DNA of 64,000 nucleotides. Source: JBBRBB01 sp038206235 (lineage in GTDB: Bacteria; Bacteroidota; Bacteroidia; Chitinophagales; Chitinophagaceae). Within the stretch, counting starts at the first letter, position 1; each line of letters opens with the position of its first letter. This document shows positions 30,912 through 39,211 of this stretch, one piece after another. The notes below the pieces were generated by a model. That model searched no databases. It had not been told where the DNA came from and was given only the letters and a program-made list of their open reading frames with translations. The DNA is taken from the NCBI GenBank assembly GCA_038206235.1, contig JBBRBB010000011.1, forward strand, positions 1-64,000. Reading direction: 5' to 3'. Made by a program: the position numbers and the translations under genes.

Positions 30912-31547
30912 TTATAATAAAGGCACACTTTCTTCAAATCTTTGAACGATGCTTGCGATAACCTGCGCCCCTGCTGCTTCTAATCTTTGATGAACAGAGG
31001 GCTGCGAGATTTTTAATTTTCTCGCAATGTCTTCCTGCTTTAAATTCTGTAATTGCAGGTATAATGCTTCGGCCTGTGCTGCGCTTAAACGCTCTATCAA
31101 AAAATTAAGCGAAGCGCTGTGCACTATCCATTCCTTACTGAAAGCATCATTAGCTGCAGTTACTGCAATAAGATCATTTCTTTTTTTTAGTTCGTCTGCT
31201 AATGGCCCCGAGAGTTGCAGAGCCGTGCCATCAGATATTGTTACATCTGTGTTTGAAAAACTTATCTCACCCAACGCTATTCCCAGTCTTATTTTAATGC
31301 CATTTATTGCCAGCAGGCTTTGCAGTTGCAATGCCATATTAAGGGCAAATATTCTGTTGGTGGTAAGTGTAGCCTGCAAACTATCTCCTCTGTATTGCTG
31401 CATTTGTAAATCAGGAAACTGCTTTGTGAAAAGTTGTGAAAATTGTTTTATTTTTTCCTGCAGTCTGCGGCGCTTTAATGTATTTAATCGCGAAGAAGCC
31501 ACAACGTCTCCTGTTATTGCTGCTGCCATTTTTAGCTTAAGCCCCAT
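30912..31547 (-). CDS. SatD family protein with C-terminal helix-turn-helix
   Basis: A 211-residue protein. The N-terminal part (AAITGDVVASSRL, then YRGDSLQATL and IRLGIALGEI) matches the SatD family, named from the Streptococcus mutans acid-tolerance sat operon. Its fold resembles nucleotide-cyclase-like sensor domains, which is inference. The C-terminus (about 171-194, QEDIARKLKISQPSVHQRLE) is a sigma-like helix-turn-helix. Upstream sit five palindromes with an exact 29-bp period, the first overlapping the promoter, so autoregulation through this domain is the simplest reading. Co-transcribed with the DUF3307 gene. Confidence 0.82.
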   Translation of the reverse strand: MGLKLKMAAAITGDVVASSRLNTLKRRRLQEKIKQFSQLFTKQFPDLQMQQYRGDSLQATLTTNRIFALNMALQLQSLLAINGIKIRLGIALGEISFSNTDVTISDGTALQLSGPLADELKKRNDLIAVTAANDAFSKEWIVHSASLNFLIERLSAAQAEALYLQLQNLKQEDIARKLKISQPSVHQRLEAAGAQVIASIVQRFEESVPLL

Positions 31548-31563
31548 AAAATTCCTTTGAATA

Positions 31564-31571
31564 CAAATATA
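31564..31571 (-). promoter_or_regulatory. -7 promoter box of the satD-DUF3307 operon
   Basis: On the minus strand TATATTTG is a perfect Bacteroidota TAnnTTTG box. It lies about 17 bases upstream of the satD ATG and overlaps the first palindrome at 31568. No clear -33 box is seen at the expected distance. Confidence 0.5.
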
Positions 31572-31703
31572 GTATTATAATACTATAAAACTATTTTATA
31601 GTGTTCAGCTACTGTAAAAGCTTCATATAGTATTGCAGTACTATAAACCTTAATTATAGTATTCAAATACTATAATGGCATAATATAGTATTCAAACACT
31701 ATA
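31568..31703. promoter_or_regulatory. Five tandem 20-bp palindromic operators, exact 29-bp period
   Basis: Palindromes start at 31568, 31597, 31626, 31655 and 31684, each 29 bp from the last, leaving 9-bp gaps. The first, TATAGTATTATAATACTATA, is a perfect 20-bp palindrome. The third, fourth and fifth keep the TATAGT.../...ACTATA arms with small central changes; the second is the most degenerate. Perfect phasing with drifting gap sequence points to selection for protein binding. The most likely ligand is the helix-turn-helix protein encoded next door. Confidence 0.8.
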
Positions 31704-31736
31704 CTTAAATTTTTTTTAAAACCTCAAAAAAGAAAT

Positions 31737-32168
31737 TTATTTCCCTAATACAAGCATAATGCCTGCCAGTATTATTCCTGCAATGTGATAAGCCCATCAA
31801 TAAAATATAAGCCTGCGGGCTTACTCTCGTAGATAAAAGATATGCAAAAGGGAAGTTAAGCCAAAACAACGCCGAATAATAGCCCGAATTTTACTGCATG
31901 TAAAACATCTCCAGGGGGAATTAGCCGGTACAATAAGGCAAGGCCTATGCAGGTAATTATCATTAATATAAACTGTCAATCATCCATACGGGCCATCCCC
32001 CTTTTTTATTCGGGTTATTCATATTAAGATTTACCATTCTCGCTCAGGGTTTTGCGAATAAAACCGGGCTATATCATAATGCGCCCAAAATAAAATAGCG
32101 GCTGCCGCAGCTATCACATGCAGCCAGTTAATGTGAGATAATAATTGGGTAATCGTTTGAAGGTGGTT
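31737..32168 (-). pseudogene. Decayed membrane-protein gene or gene pair
   Basis: The minus strand carries runs of membrane-like coding sequence broken by frameshifts. From 32168 to 32031 it reads NHLQTITQLLSHINWLHVI... ending NPEREW and a stop, with no start codon. From an ATG at 32022 it reads MNNPNKKGGWPVWMI and then breaks; the other frames continue with ITCIGLALLYRLIPPGD, then WLNFPFAYLLSTRVSPQAY, and finally AGIILAGIMLVLGK ending at TAA 31739-31737. At least two frame changes are needed. I cannot name the parent family. Confidence 0.5.
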
Positions 32169-32225
32169 TTAGAAGAGCTTATAAAATGAATACAAATTGA
32201 TAAAAATTGATAACACGGACAAATA

Positions 32226-32262
32226 AAAAATAAAGGAACCCTTTTCATAAGAGTTCCTTCAC
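32226..32262 (-). terminator. Terminator downstream of the DUF2911 remnant
   Basis: AAGGAAC (32233-32239) pairs with GTTCCTT (32253-32259). Read on the minus strand the stem is followed by an AT-rich, T-containing tract. It lies about 75 bases past the DUF2911 stop. Confidence 0.5.
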
Positions 32263-32335
32263 GCGGACGGGGTTGTTATTAAAATAACTCATCCTCTTTG
32301 TTTTATAGAGTTAGCCTGTAATCTCTTTTATTTTT

Positions 32336-32864
32336 TTATTGAGCCATAAAATCAACTTCAATATCGCCCCATAGTAAAGAAACCTTCCCTGATTTGGCGA
32401 TAGTAAAAGTCGTGCGTTCCATAAAGGAAGGGCTTTTGCTGCTCTTTACCTGCACCTGCAGAGCATCCTGCGCTTTGTTCTTTTCATAATCAAAAGCGCC
32501 CCATGTATCCCATACTTTATTAAAGATGATAGTCCAGTCAACGCCATTCATTATAGTGAATAAAGCATACTTGCCGGCAGCCAATTTTTTTCCTTCTATC
32601 ATTACATCTTTATCAGTTTCAAAAACGGTTGCCTCATTTGCGCCTGTACGCCAAACCTGCCCCGGCATAGGTTCTACTTCTTTACATTATTCTTCCCTTT
32701 ACAGCAGGCTGGCTGTAATCAATACTAATTATGGCTCCGCTGCTGATGGTTTGAGTAACTTTAGCAGGCGGGCTTGGTCTCTTTGATTTATCTTCCTGCG
32801 AATAGGAAGCAAGCTGCATTAATAAAAGTGATGATAATAACATCACAGATAGAATATTTTTCAT
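32336..32864 (-). pseudogene. DUF2911 family secreted protein, frameshifted
   Basis: The first part (32864-32682) encodes a signal peptide and SPPAKVTQTISSGAIISIDYSQPAVKGRIM, then stops. In another frame (from about 32690 to 32336) it continues KEVEPMPGQVWRTGANEATVF and runs through KKLAAGKYALFTI...WTIIFNK to a normal DUF2911 end. Intact family members read KGR-x-IWG-x-LVP-x-G-x-VWRTGANEAT without a break, so the stop sits exactly where the family is continuous. A loss of a few bases in the IWG codons explains it. Either a real pseudogene, a programmed shift (no slippery site is obvious) or an assembly error. Confidence 0.8.
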
Positions 32865-33158
32865 AATGATAAAATTTTTTGAATAACAAAATTAAGCCGG
32901 AAGATTATATTTTTTGTAGCGCTCATCTTTGTTTTATTCCGCTTATAACAATTTTTTAATGGGCTAAATGTAGAATTGAAGTATTGTAATATAAATTTTT
33001 GAAAACACAGAGAGAAAAAAATAATTTTACAGTAAAGGCAACTTTTCTGCTAAAAAAAGGGTTTCATCATTATATATATTGAAACAGAAGTCTTTCTTTT
33101 GAAAGATCCACTAACTTTATTTTTCTTCTTATTGTTTTGTAATACAAAAAAAATTACC

Positions 33159-35351
33159 ATGAAAACTTTTATATTTTCTTTCGCAAAAGCTATTGCACCC
33201 GTTTTAATTCTGTTGGTGCAAATGCATTTATTATTTATTCCAAATGTGAATGCACAATGGACAAAAACTGCAGGGCCACGCGGTATTAACGTAAATGTTT
33301 TTTTTGATAATGGCCCCTTTCTTTTTGCGGGCACATCAGCAAAGGGAGTATTCCGTTCAGCAAATCATGGAACAACCTGGCAGGCCGCAAACAGGACTCT
33401 GGAAAATGAAACAGTATTATCATTTACTTCAGATTCAAACTTCCTATATGCAGGCACAGATGAAGGTGTCTTTCGTTCTTCAGATAATGGACTAACATGG
33501 ACTGCGGCCAACAACGGAATCAGAACCCAATTCGTAAGTGCCATGGTTATTGGCGGAGGCTACCTTTTTGCCGGAACTATTGGCAGCGGTGTTTTCAAGT
33601 CAGCAGACCAGGGAATTACATGGACTGATGCAAACGGCGGTGCATTGAACTCGTCTTATATATTAGCCATGTGCTATGTAACTAATTTGAATTTGCTAAT
33701 AGTAGAAGGAGATAACTATTTATTTAAAAGCCGAAACGCAGGTAATACATGGTTTATAGACCAGGGCAATACGGAATTTTATGTGATAAAACATTTCTTG
33801 GTTATTGGCGATACCGTGCTGGCTTCAGCTTCAGGCGGAGTTTTTCATTCATATAATGGAGGTATTACATGGAGCAAATTTTTAGCTATTGGCAGTACGG
33901 GTTCTTCGGGCCTGTTAGGTTTTTCATTTTCAAATGGAATAGTATACACAAGTGATGAAAACCGGATGTTCTCATCATCTGATTATGGTTTAAGCTGGGC
34001 ATCTATTCCTGCATCAGGTTTACGCGACGGCAGGCGGTTCAATAATTATTTTGCTCAAAGCGGAAATATTTTTTTGCTTGGTATGGATGAATTAGGAGTC
34101 TTTCGATCTTCTGATACCGGTAGTACCTGGAGCCAATCAATTAAAGGCTTTCCGGCAGCATCCTCTATTGACAATGCTTTAACTGCCAGTGGCGATACTA
34201 TTCTTTCAGGTACCCATAGTGATGGTATTTATGGCTCAATAAGCAATGGAAACGCATGGATAAAATTTGGCACCCGTAATAATCAGGACACTTTATCCAA
34301 TGGAAGTATTTTTGCCTTACTGCATCCTGCGCCAAACATAATTCTTGCAGGCACCTGCGGAGATGGGCTTTATCGCTCAGATGATAATGGAAGAACGTGG
34401 AAACATATTACTGCTGGATTGCCTTATAAGCAAGCCGGAAATTATGAATGTGATCAATCATTAGCAATATGCGCTTCAAACATTTTGCTGGGTACCACCA
34501 ATGGACTTTTTTATTCATCGAATAATGGTCTTACATGGCACTCATCTAACCTTACCGGAGACCGGATTGGAGGTGAGGCTATAACGGCTAATGGTAATGT
34601 GGCTGTGGCCGGAGTATTTGAAGGGGTTTTTCCTTTTCAGAGCGGCATTTATCGTTCTACCAATAAAGGAGTTACATGGACCTTCGTACAAAGTTTTCTT
34701 GATGATATAATTTCTTTGGATGGCGATGGCATAGATCATTTTTATGGCGGCGGTTTCTTTGGCAACTTTAGGTCAACTAATAATGGTCTTTCATGGAGTT
34801 CTATCGGAAATGGTATTCCCGTTGGCACGGGAGGCTTTTCAATAAAAGTGGTTGATACAAGCAATGTTTTCATCGGCAATAATAAAGGAATATTTTTCTC
34901 CTCAAATCAGGGGAACAGTTTTGTTGATGCAAGCTTAGGATTAGACCCTGAGCCTAATAATGCAGTACAGGGTATTACAGCTAATGACAATTATTTGTTT
35001 GCAGGCTTATTTCAGAATGCTGTTTGGAAAAGGCCTTTAAGTGATTTTGGAATTTCACGAGCGTTAAAGCATAAGGCAATCGCAGAACTAAATATTCAAA
35101 ATAAAATAAGCTTGTATCCCAATCCTGCAACATATAAAACTATTTTGCAGTATCAAATTGATGTTCCGTCCAATATTAGTTTATCTGTTTCTAATTCATC
35201 CGGTGAAATTGTTTTGCAATCAAAGGAAGAAGTAAGTGCAGGTGTTCATTCTAAAACTATTGACGTTTCAAAATTTTTACCCGGATTATATTTTGTTCAA
35301 TTAATGGTGAATGGCAATTCAAATAACACAACATTTATTGTAAAGAAATAA
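33159..35351 (+). CDS. Secreted beta-propeller-like protein with T9SS type A sorting domain
   Basis: A 730-residue protein. I start it at ATG 33159 (MKTFIFSFAKAIAP...), which begins a signal peptide ending NAQ; an in-frame TTG 20 codons upstream is less likely. The body consists of repeats of the form FAGT-x-x-G-V-F-x-S-x-D-x-G-x-T-W, the Asp-box/BNR sequence that builds propeller blades as in sialidases and YCF48-like proteins. No catalytic residues can be assigned. The last about 80 residues (SLYPNPATYKTILQY ... GLYFVQLMVNG ... FIVKK) are a T9SS type A sorting domain, so the product is exported through PorT/Sov-type machinery to the cell surface. Confidence 0.88.
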   Translation: MKTFIFSFAKAIAPVLILLVQMHLLFIPNVNAQWTKTAGPRGINVNVFFDNGPFLFAGTSAKGVFRSANHGTTWQAANRTLENETVLSFTSDSNFLYAGTDEGVFRSSDNGLTWTAANNGIRTQFVSAMVIGGGYLFAGTIGSGVFKSADQGITWTDANGGALNSSYILAMCYVTNLNLLIVEGDNYLFKSRNAGNTWFIDQGNTEFYVIKHFLVIGDTVLASASGGVFHSYNGGITWSKFLAIGSTGSSGLLGFSFSNGIVYTSDENRMFSSSDYGLSWASIPASGLRDGRRFNNYFAQSGNIFLLGMDELGVFRSSDTGSTWSQSIKGFPAASSIDNALTASGDTILSGTHSDGIYGSISNGNAWIKFGTRNNQDTLSNGSIFALLHPAPNIILAGTCGDGLYRSDDNGRTWKHITAGLPYKQAGNYECDQSLAICASNILLGTTNGLFYSSNNGLTWHSSNLTGDRIGGEAITANGNVAVAGVFEGVFPFQSGIYRSTNKGVTWTFVQSFLDDIISLDGDGIDHFYGGGFFGNFRSTNNGLSWSSIGNGIPVGTGGFSIKVVDTSNVFIGNNKGIFFSSNQGNSFVDASLGLDPEPNNAVQGITANDNYLFAGLFQNAVWKRPLSDFGISRALKHKAIAELNIQNKISLYPNPATYKTILQYQIDVPSNISLSVSNSSGEIVLQSKEEVSAGVHSKTIDVSKFLPGLYFVQLMVNGNSNNTTFIVKK

Positions 35352-35447
35352 TATTTTTTTGGTACCGGCTTCGCAACCTGATTGAGCTTCGTTCCCGCTG
35401 TTGGCGGGACACTTCTGCGCATTCTTAAGAATTCAGCAAGGTGATAC

Positions 35448-35485
35448 AAACCTGACAGCTTTACAAACCTGTCAGGTTTTTTTAT
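35448..35485 (+). terminator. Strong rho-independent terminator
   Basis: AAACCTGACAG (35448-35458) pairs over 11 bp with CTGTCAGGTTT (35469-35479) around a 10-nt loop, followed by a T-rich tract. It ends the T9SS gene and insulates mgsA. Confidence 0.8.
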
Positions 35486-35583
35486 TTATTTTGCTTAACC
35501 TCTTATTTTAAAATTCTTACTTCCTTTATATTACCATAAACACAATACAGTTCACCTTTCCCTTTAATCAGTATTAATATAAC

Positions 35584-36045
35584 ATGAAGAAATCAGTCCG
35601 TTTACTTGGCATTCGCAAACGCATTGCTGTGGTAGCACACGATAATAAAAAAAAAGATTTAATTGATTGGGCAGAGTATAATAAGGTTGCTCTTGCCAGG
35701 CATGAACTCTATGCCACAGGAACCACAGGCTTGTTGATTGAAGACAAGCTGGACCGCCCTGTAAATAAATTATTGAGCGGGCCATTAGGCGGTGATCAAC
35801 AGATTGGTTCCATGATAGCTGCGGGAAATATTGATATGCTCATTTTCTTCTGGGATCCCATGGAGGCGCAGCCGCACGATAGTGACGTAAAAGCATTATT
35901 AAGAGTGGCAATTGCCTGGAATTTAATTGTAGCCTGCGACCGTGCTACTGCAGATTTTATACTTACTTCTCCTCTCATGCATACAGATTATGAATCCATA
36001 ATTCCTGATTATTCAGGTTACCTTAACCGAAAAATTGAACAGTAA
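35584..36045 (+). CDS. mgsA: Methylglyoxal synthase
   Basis: A 153-residue enzyme converting dihydroxyacetone phosphate to methylglyoxal and phosphate, a bypass of lower glycolysis. It has the family start IAVVAHDNKKKDL, the phosphate loop ATGTTG, and SGPLGGDQQIG with the catalytic Asp71. FFWDPMEAQPHDSDVKALLR is also diagnostic. Length equals the E. coli enzyme. A single gene after a strong terminator. No regulatory site was seen. Confidence 0.97.
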   Translation: MKKSVRLLGIRKRIAVVAHDNKKKDLIDWAEYNKVALARHELYATGTTGLLIEDKLDRPVNKLLSGPLGGDQQIGSMIAAGNIDMLIFFWDPMEAQPHDSDVKALLRVAIAWNLIVACDRATADFILTSPLMHTDYESIIPDYSGYLNRKIEQ

Positions 36046-36121
36046 TTAATCTTTAGGAATCGCTACTGTCCGGCTAAGAAATATTAATATCGACAGAACA
36101 TCTTACGACAAAAGATTTCAG

Positions 36122-36160
36122 GCGCCCCTCTCTCCTTTGGAGAGGGGCGAGGGTGAGGTC
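36122..36160. repeat. REP-like palindromic element
   Basis: GCGCCCCTCTCTCC, then TTGG, then AGAGGGGCGAGGGTGAGG. The CGCCCCTCT/AGAGGGGCG arms form a stable hairpin. The reverse complement starts CCTCACCCTCGCCCCTCTCC and resembles the elements at 56061, 56561 and 63761, so a dispersed family is present. This copy is intergenic, about 75 bases after mgsA. Confidence 0.7.
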
Positions 36161-36256
36161 AAGCCAAGCACAGGTTTGAGGTCTTTAGTGGGACAACAAT
36201 CTTTCAGATATAACTTATTTTTCGGCTATTACAAAATATATACGGCATATTACATT

Positions 36257-36484
36257 TTATTTATGCATAGTATCCTGCAAATGCATGGTCTCAGTATTCA
36301 TCGTATTTGTTTTATCGTTCATGGTATCTGCAAGGGAAGGATTATTTGCAGCATTATTATCAGGCGCCGGCCCCATTGGTGAAGAGTCGTGATTATTTGT
36401 ATTTGTATCATTACCATTTTTACAAGCTGCACAAAATAGTATGGCACTTAAAAATAAGGGCGCTATTTTTTTGAGGTTTATCAT
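36257..36484 (-). CDS. Small hypothetical lipoprotein
   Basis: 75 residues from ATG 36484. The start MINLKKIAPLFLSAILFCAACKNG is a lipoprotein signal with the lipid-accepting cysteine in the CAAC stretch. The mature part is low-complexity: Asn-, Asp- and Thr-rich (NGNDTNTNNHDSSP, then DTMNDKTNTMNTETM). An upstream in-frame extension would overlap the divergent TerB-like gene and is rejected because it lacks coding character. No family recognised. Confidence 0.55.
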   Translation of the reverse strand: MINLKKIAPLFLSAILFCAACKNGNDTNTNNHDSSPMGPAPDNNAANNPSLADTMNDKTNTMNTETMHLQDTMHK

Positions 36485-36574
36485 AAAAATCATTTTTAAA
36501 AAAATAAAAAGAGTGTGCCACATTGTTGCAAGCACATTGGCACAATTTTTTTCCTTTCCAGTTAAACTTATTAC

Positions 36575-37288
36575 ATGCAAAACAGTGAAACCATTCTTGA
36601 GGGTCATACCGACTTAGAAAAAGGCGCATATCTTGGCGCTATAGCATCCATTGCCACCGCAGACAGAGAAGCCTCTGAAGAGGAGATTGAATACATCACT
36701 GCATTGTGCGATTCTGCAAATCTTTCTCCTGTGCAAAAGCAGGCTGTGATACAAAGTGCAAAAGAGCTAACAGGTGAGGATCTTAACCGTTGTTTGGATG
36801 TTTTAAAAAACAGCGATTTAAAATATTCGTTGCTTGCAGATTTAATGGCCTTTGCCCAATTAGATAAAAATTATTCTGAAGAAGAAAAACAAAATGTGCA
36901 ACATATTGCTCAATACCTGCAAATTAATCAACAACAATATTCTCTTCTGAATGAGTTTACTCAAAAAACATCTTCTTCTTCTATAGCCGCTGATGAAATT
37001 AAAAAACCTGATTTTCTTTCTTCTCTTGGATTAAAGGATAAACTAAAAAGTGCAGGGATTGATGGCAGCGGTTTATTAAAAGGATTATTAAGCATAGCCG
37101 GCCCTATTATTCTGGCAAAGTTGGTCAGCGGCGGATTAAGCAGAAACAGAGGTTCTTCAAACAATCGTATGATGCCCGGCAGTGCAGGTGGATTAGGCTC
37201 TATCATATCCATGTTAAGTGGCGGAAGAGGATTGAGCAGCAGCACCGGCGGTTTATTTTCCAGAATATTTAATCAACGTTCTAATTAA
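36575..37288 (+). CDS. TerB-like domain protein
   Basis: A 237-residue protein. Residues about 15-130 form an all-helical TerB-like (tellurite-resistance/DUF533) domain: GAYLGAIASIATADREASEEEIEYI, with the acidic A-D-R-E-A-S-E-E-E stretch characteristic of the fold, repeated as AQLDKNYSEEEK. The C-terminal part is Gly/Ser-rich with a hydrophobic GLLSIAGPIILAKLVSGG segment. TerB-like proteins are linked to envelope stress and metal responses; no metal-resistance operon is present here. It precedes two small envelope genes on the same strand. Confidence 0.7.
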   Translation: MQNSETILEGHTDLEKGAYLGAIASIATADREASEEEIEYITALCDSANLSPVQKQAVIQSAKELTGEDLNRCLDVLKNSDLKYSLLADLMAFAQLDKNYSEEEKQNVQHIAQYLQINQQQYSLLNEFTQKTSSSSIAADEIKKPDFLSSLGLKDKLKSAGIDGSGLLKGLLSIAGPIILAKLVSGGLSRNRGSSNNRMMPGSAGGLGSIISMLSGGRGLSSSTGGLFSRIFNQRSN

Positions 37289-37365
37289 TATATGAACTTA
37301 ATATTTGATTGTTGTTAATCATATAAACGAATCAAAAATATTTCTCATCTTTTAAAAATTCAATT

Positions 37366-37869
37366 ATGAAAATTTCAAATTTGTCAAGATCGCTACTCTT
37401 TATTATTGCTTTTGCAAGCATTACTCTTTTTTCATGTAAAAGCAAGCCGAAGGATGCAGATATTCAGGCTGCGGTAACAACGAAATTAAGTGCAAACACG
37501 CTGACTGCAAGCATTTCGTCTACGGTGAATGAAGGCGTAGTTACACTAAGTGGTGAATGTTCTGATGATAACTGTAAAGCTGCTGCAGAAGAATCTGCTA
37601 AAAGTGTGGAAGGTGTGAAACAGGTAATTAATCATATTTCAATCGCTCCGGTTCCAATAACAGCACCGGTAGAAATTAGTGCAGATGAACCTTTGAGAAC
37701 GGCAGTAAATGAAACAGTAAAAGCATATAAGGGTGTAACGGCAACTATTGATAACGGCATTATTACGCTTGAAGGAAATATTAAAAGAGATGAGCTTCAA
37801 AAATTAATGATGAGGCTGAATTCTCTCAAGCCAAGGAAAGTAGAAAATCATTTAGTCATTATTAAATAA
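37366..37869 (+). CDS. BON-domain lipoprotein
   Basis: 167 residues with a lipoprotein signal (LFIIAFASITLFSC, Cys24). Two BON repeats follow: the first has VNEGVVTLSGECSDDNCKAAAEESAKSV, the second IDNGIITLEGNIKRDELQKL. The BON fold binds phospholipid surfaces, as in OsmY and DolP. It lies 6 bases upstream of the LysM protein and 77 bases after the TerB-like gene, so the three may form an envelope-stress operon. Confidence 0.85.
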   Translation: MKISNLSRSLLFIIAFASITLFSCKSKPKDADIQAAVTTKLSANTLTASISSTVNEGVVTLSGECSDDNCKAAAEESAKSVEGVKQVINHISIAPVPITAPVEISADEPLRTAVNETVKAYKGVTATIDNGIITLEGNIKRDELQKLMMRLNSLKPRKVENHLVIIK

Positions 37870-37875
37870 ATTTTT

Positions 37876-38244
37876 ATGATGCTTCAAAACAAATACGCTG
37901 AATTAATAAACACAGCACAGGCTGCAGGTGTTACTAATCTGCAGGTAAGAGAACAGGATAATGTTCTCTATATTGATGGCAGGGCCTCCACTGAACAGGT
38001 AAAAAAACAATTGTGGGATGTTTATAATAAAATTGATCCCGATTACCGTGCCGGTGATTTAATATTGAATATAGAAACTGATAATAAAGGAATGGAAGAA
38101 TATGAAGTGCAGAAGGGTGATAATCTTTCAACGATTGGAAAGAAATATGGTGTTGGCTGGCAGCAGATTTTTGAGGCGAATAAAGATGTTATTAAAAATC
38201 CCGATCTTATTCAGCCGGGCTGGAAATTAAAAATCCCTCAGTAG
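37876..38244 (+). CDS. BON-LysM small protein (Kbp/YgaU-like)
   Basis: 122 residues. The N-terminal half is a BON-like segment (NVLYIDGRASTEQVKKQLWDVYNKI). The C-terminal half is a LysM motif (EYEVQKGDNLSTIGKKYG ... QIFEANKD ... NPDLIQPGWKLKIP). The same architecture occurs in E. coli Kbp/YgaU, a potassium-binding cytoplasmic protein. It has no signal peptide, which agrees with a cytoplasmic Kbp-like role, though this is inference. Overlapping in context with the BON lipoprotein upstream. Confidence 0.8.
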   Translation: MMLQNKYAELINTAQAAGVTNLQVREQDNVLYIDGRASTEQVKKQLWDVYNKIDPDYRAGDLILNIETDNKGMEEYEVQKGDNLSTIGKKYGVGWQQIFEANKDVIKNPDLIQPGWKLKIPQ

Positions 38245-38274
38245 TTCAGAAAATATTTCTTATGCTTAATAAAA

Positions 38275-38303
38275 AATGTCGTTTCAAACATTTGAAGCGA
38301 CAT
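38275..38303. terminator. Hairpin between convergent genes
   Basis: AATGTCGTTT (38275-38284) pairs with AAGCGACATT (38294-38303), one G-U pair, 9-nt loop. It sits between the convergent LysM and WXXGXW-repeat genes and has A or T tracts on both sides, so it could work in both directions. Confidence 0.6.
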
Positions 38304-38337
38304 TCTGATTTATTTAAGGATTAATTTAATTATTGGC

Positions 38338-38640
38338 TTATACTCTTCTCCAACGCCCGGGAACCCAATAAGAGCCCCGTCTTCTACCAACCCAATGACC
38401 CGGTACCCATACATAACCGGAGCGGGGTGCTTCCCAATAACCCTCTTTCCATTCATAATTTCTATTTCGTGCTACCCACTCTCCATCTATCCAAACATGA
38501 TTAGGCGTAGGAGCTGCCGGTCTTACTACCACCGGCGCTGTTGGCTGCACTTTTACATAAATCTTTTGCGCATAAGTTAATTCAGAAAAACCAAACAACA
38601 GGGTTAATGCCAATAAATACTTTACAATATTCTTTTTCAT
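38338..38640 (-). CDS. WXXGXW-repeat (YXWGXW) secreted protein
   Basis: 100 residues with a signal peptide (to about residue 24, TYAQ). The mature part is an array of short aromatic repeats: HVWIDGEWVARNRNYEWKEG, YWEAP, YVWVPGHWVGRR, YWVPGRWRRV. This is the WXXGXW/YXWGXW repeat family of small periplasmic or outer-membrane-associated proteins with unknown function. The C-terminus is strongly basic. Single gene. Confidence 0.8.
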   Translation of the reverse strand: MKKNIVKYLLALTLLFGFSELTYAQKIYVKVQPTAPVVVRPAAPTPNHVWIDGEWVARNRNYEWKEGYWEAPRSGYVWVPGHWVGRRRGSYWVPGRWRRV

Positions 38641-38804
38641 AAAATGTGTTTTAATTTAAATGAAATACTTTTTTAAACACATTGTATGCTTTAAAATACT
38701 GTGCCAGTTTATGATTCATGCTCTGTGAAAAAAAGGAATTTTAAAATTTCGTTGACGCAGGTGAATTCACAAAAGAAACAGAATTATCACTTTTCTTCAA
38801 TGCA

Positions 38805-39160
38805 TTAATTAGTATGACACAGCGCGGCGAGCCTTTGGAAAATGCCATTGCCTGCGCCTGTAATTGCAAGGATGCTCATAAAATGTTTACCCGCTGCTTT
38901 TTTTCGTTCATAATACCTCTAAATTCAGGGTAGTATTTTATGGCAGTAAGGGCGCTGAGATACAGCATTTTTTTAAGGTTCTTTATTAACCATCTTATGC
39001 ACCCGGTTCTTGCTCTTTATCCTTATGCCTCTCGTGGTTTCAAATGGCACCACGCCGGCATAGCAGGCAAGCTGTTTGCCGGTAATTTTACAGATGAAAT
39101 TGTTGGTGCAGCAAATAATGTACACTGCTGTTAAATGACCTATGCCGGGCACGGTAAACT
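38805..39160 (-). mobile_element. IS110-family transposase remnant (C-terminal part)
   Basis: On the minus strand from 39160 the sequence reads VPGIGHLTAVYII, TNNFICKITGKQLACYAG and VVPFETTRG, then shifts frame to MLYLSALTAIKYYPEFRG, then again to YYERKKAAGKHFMSILAI and AALCHTN with a stop at 38805-38807. The PGIG...ACYAGVVPFE core is the helix-hairpin-helix (Transposase_20) region of IS110/IS116 transposases. At least two frameshifts and loss of the N-terminal DEDD part make it a dead relic. No terminal boundaries were found. The surrounding 570-base gap holds nothing else. Confidence 0.85.
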
Positions 39161-39211
39161 ATTATTAAAATATAATCTGTATTTTCATCGGGTAATTGAA
39201 TCAGCACTGTT

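Noticed and set aside
38940..39134. Plus-strand 64-residue open frame
   Set aside because: It is the antisense of the IS110 transposase relic, which accounts for the sequence.
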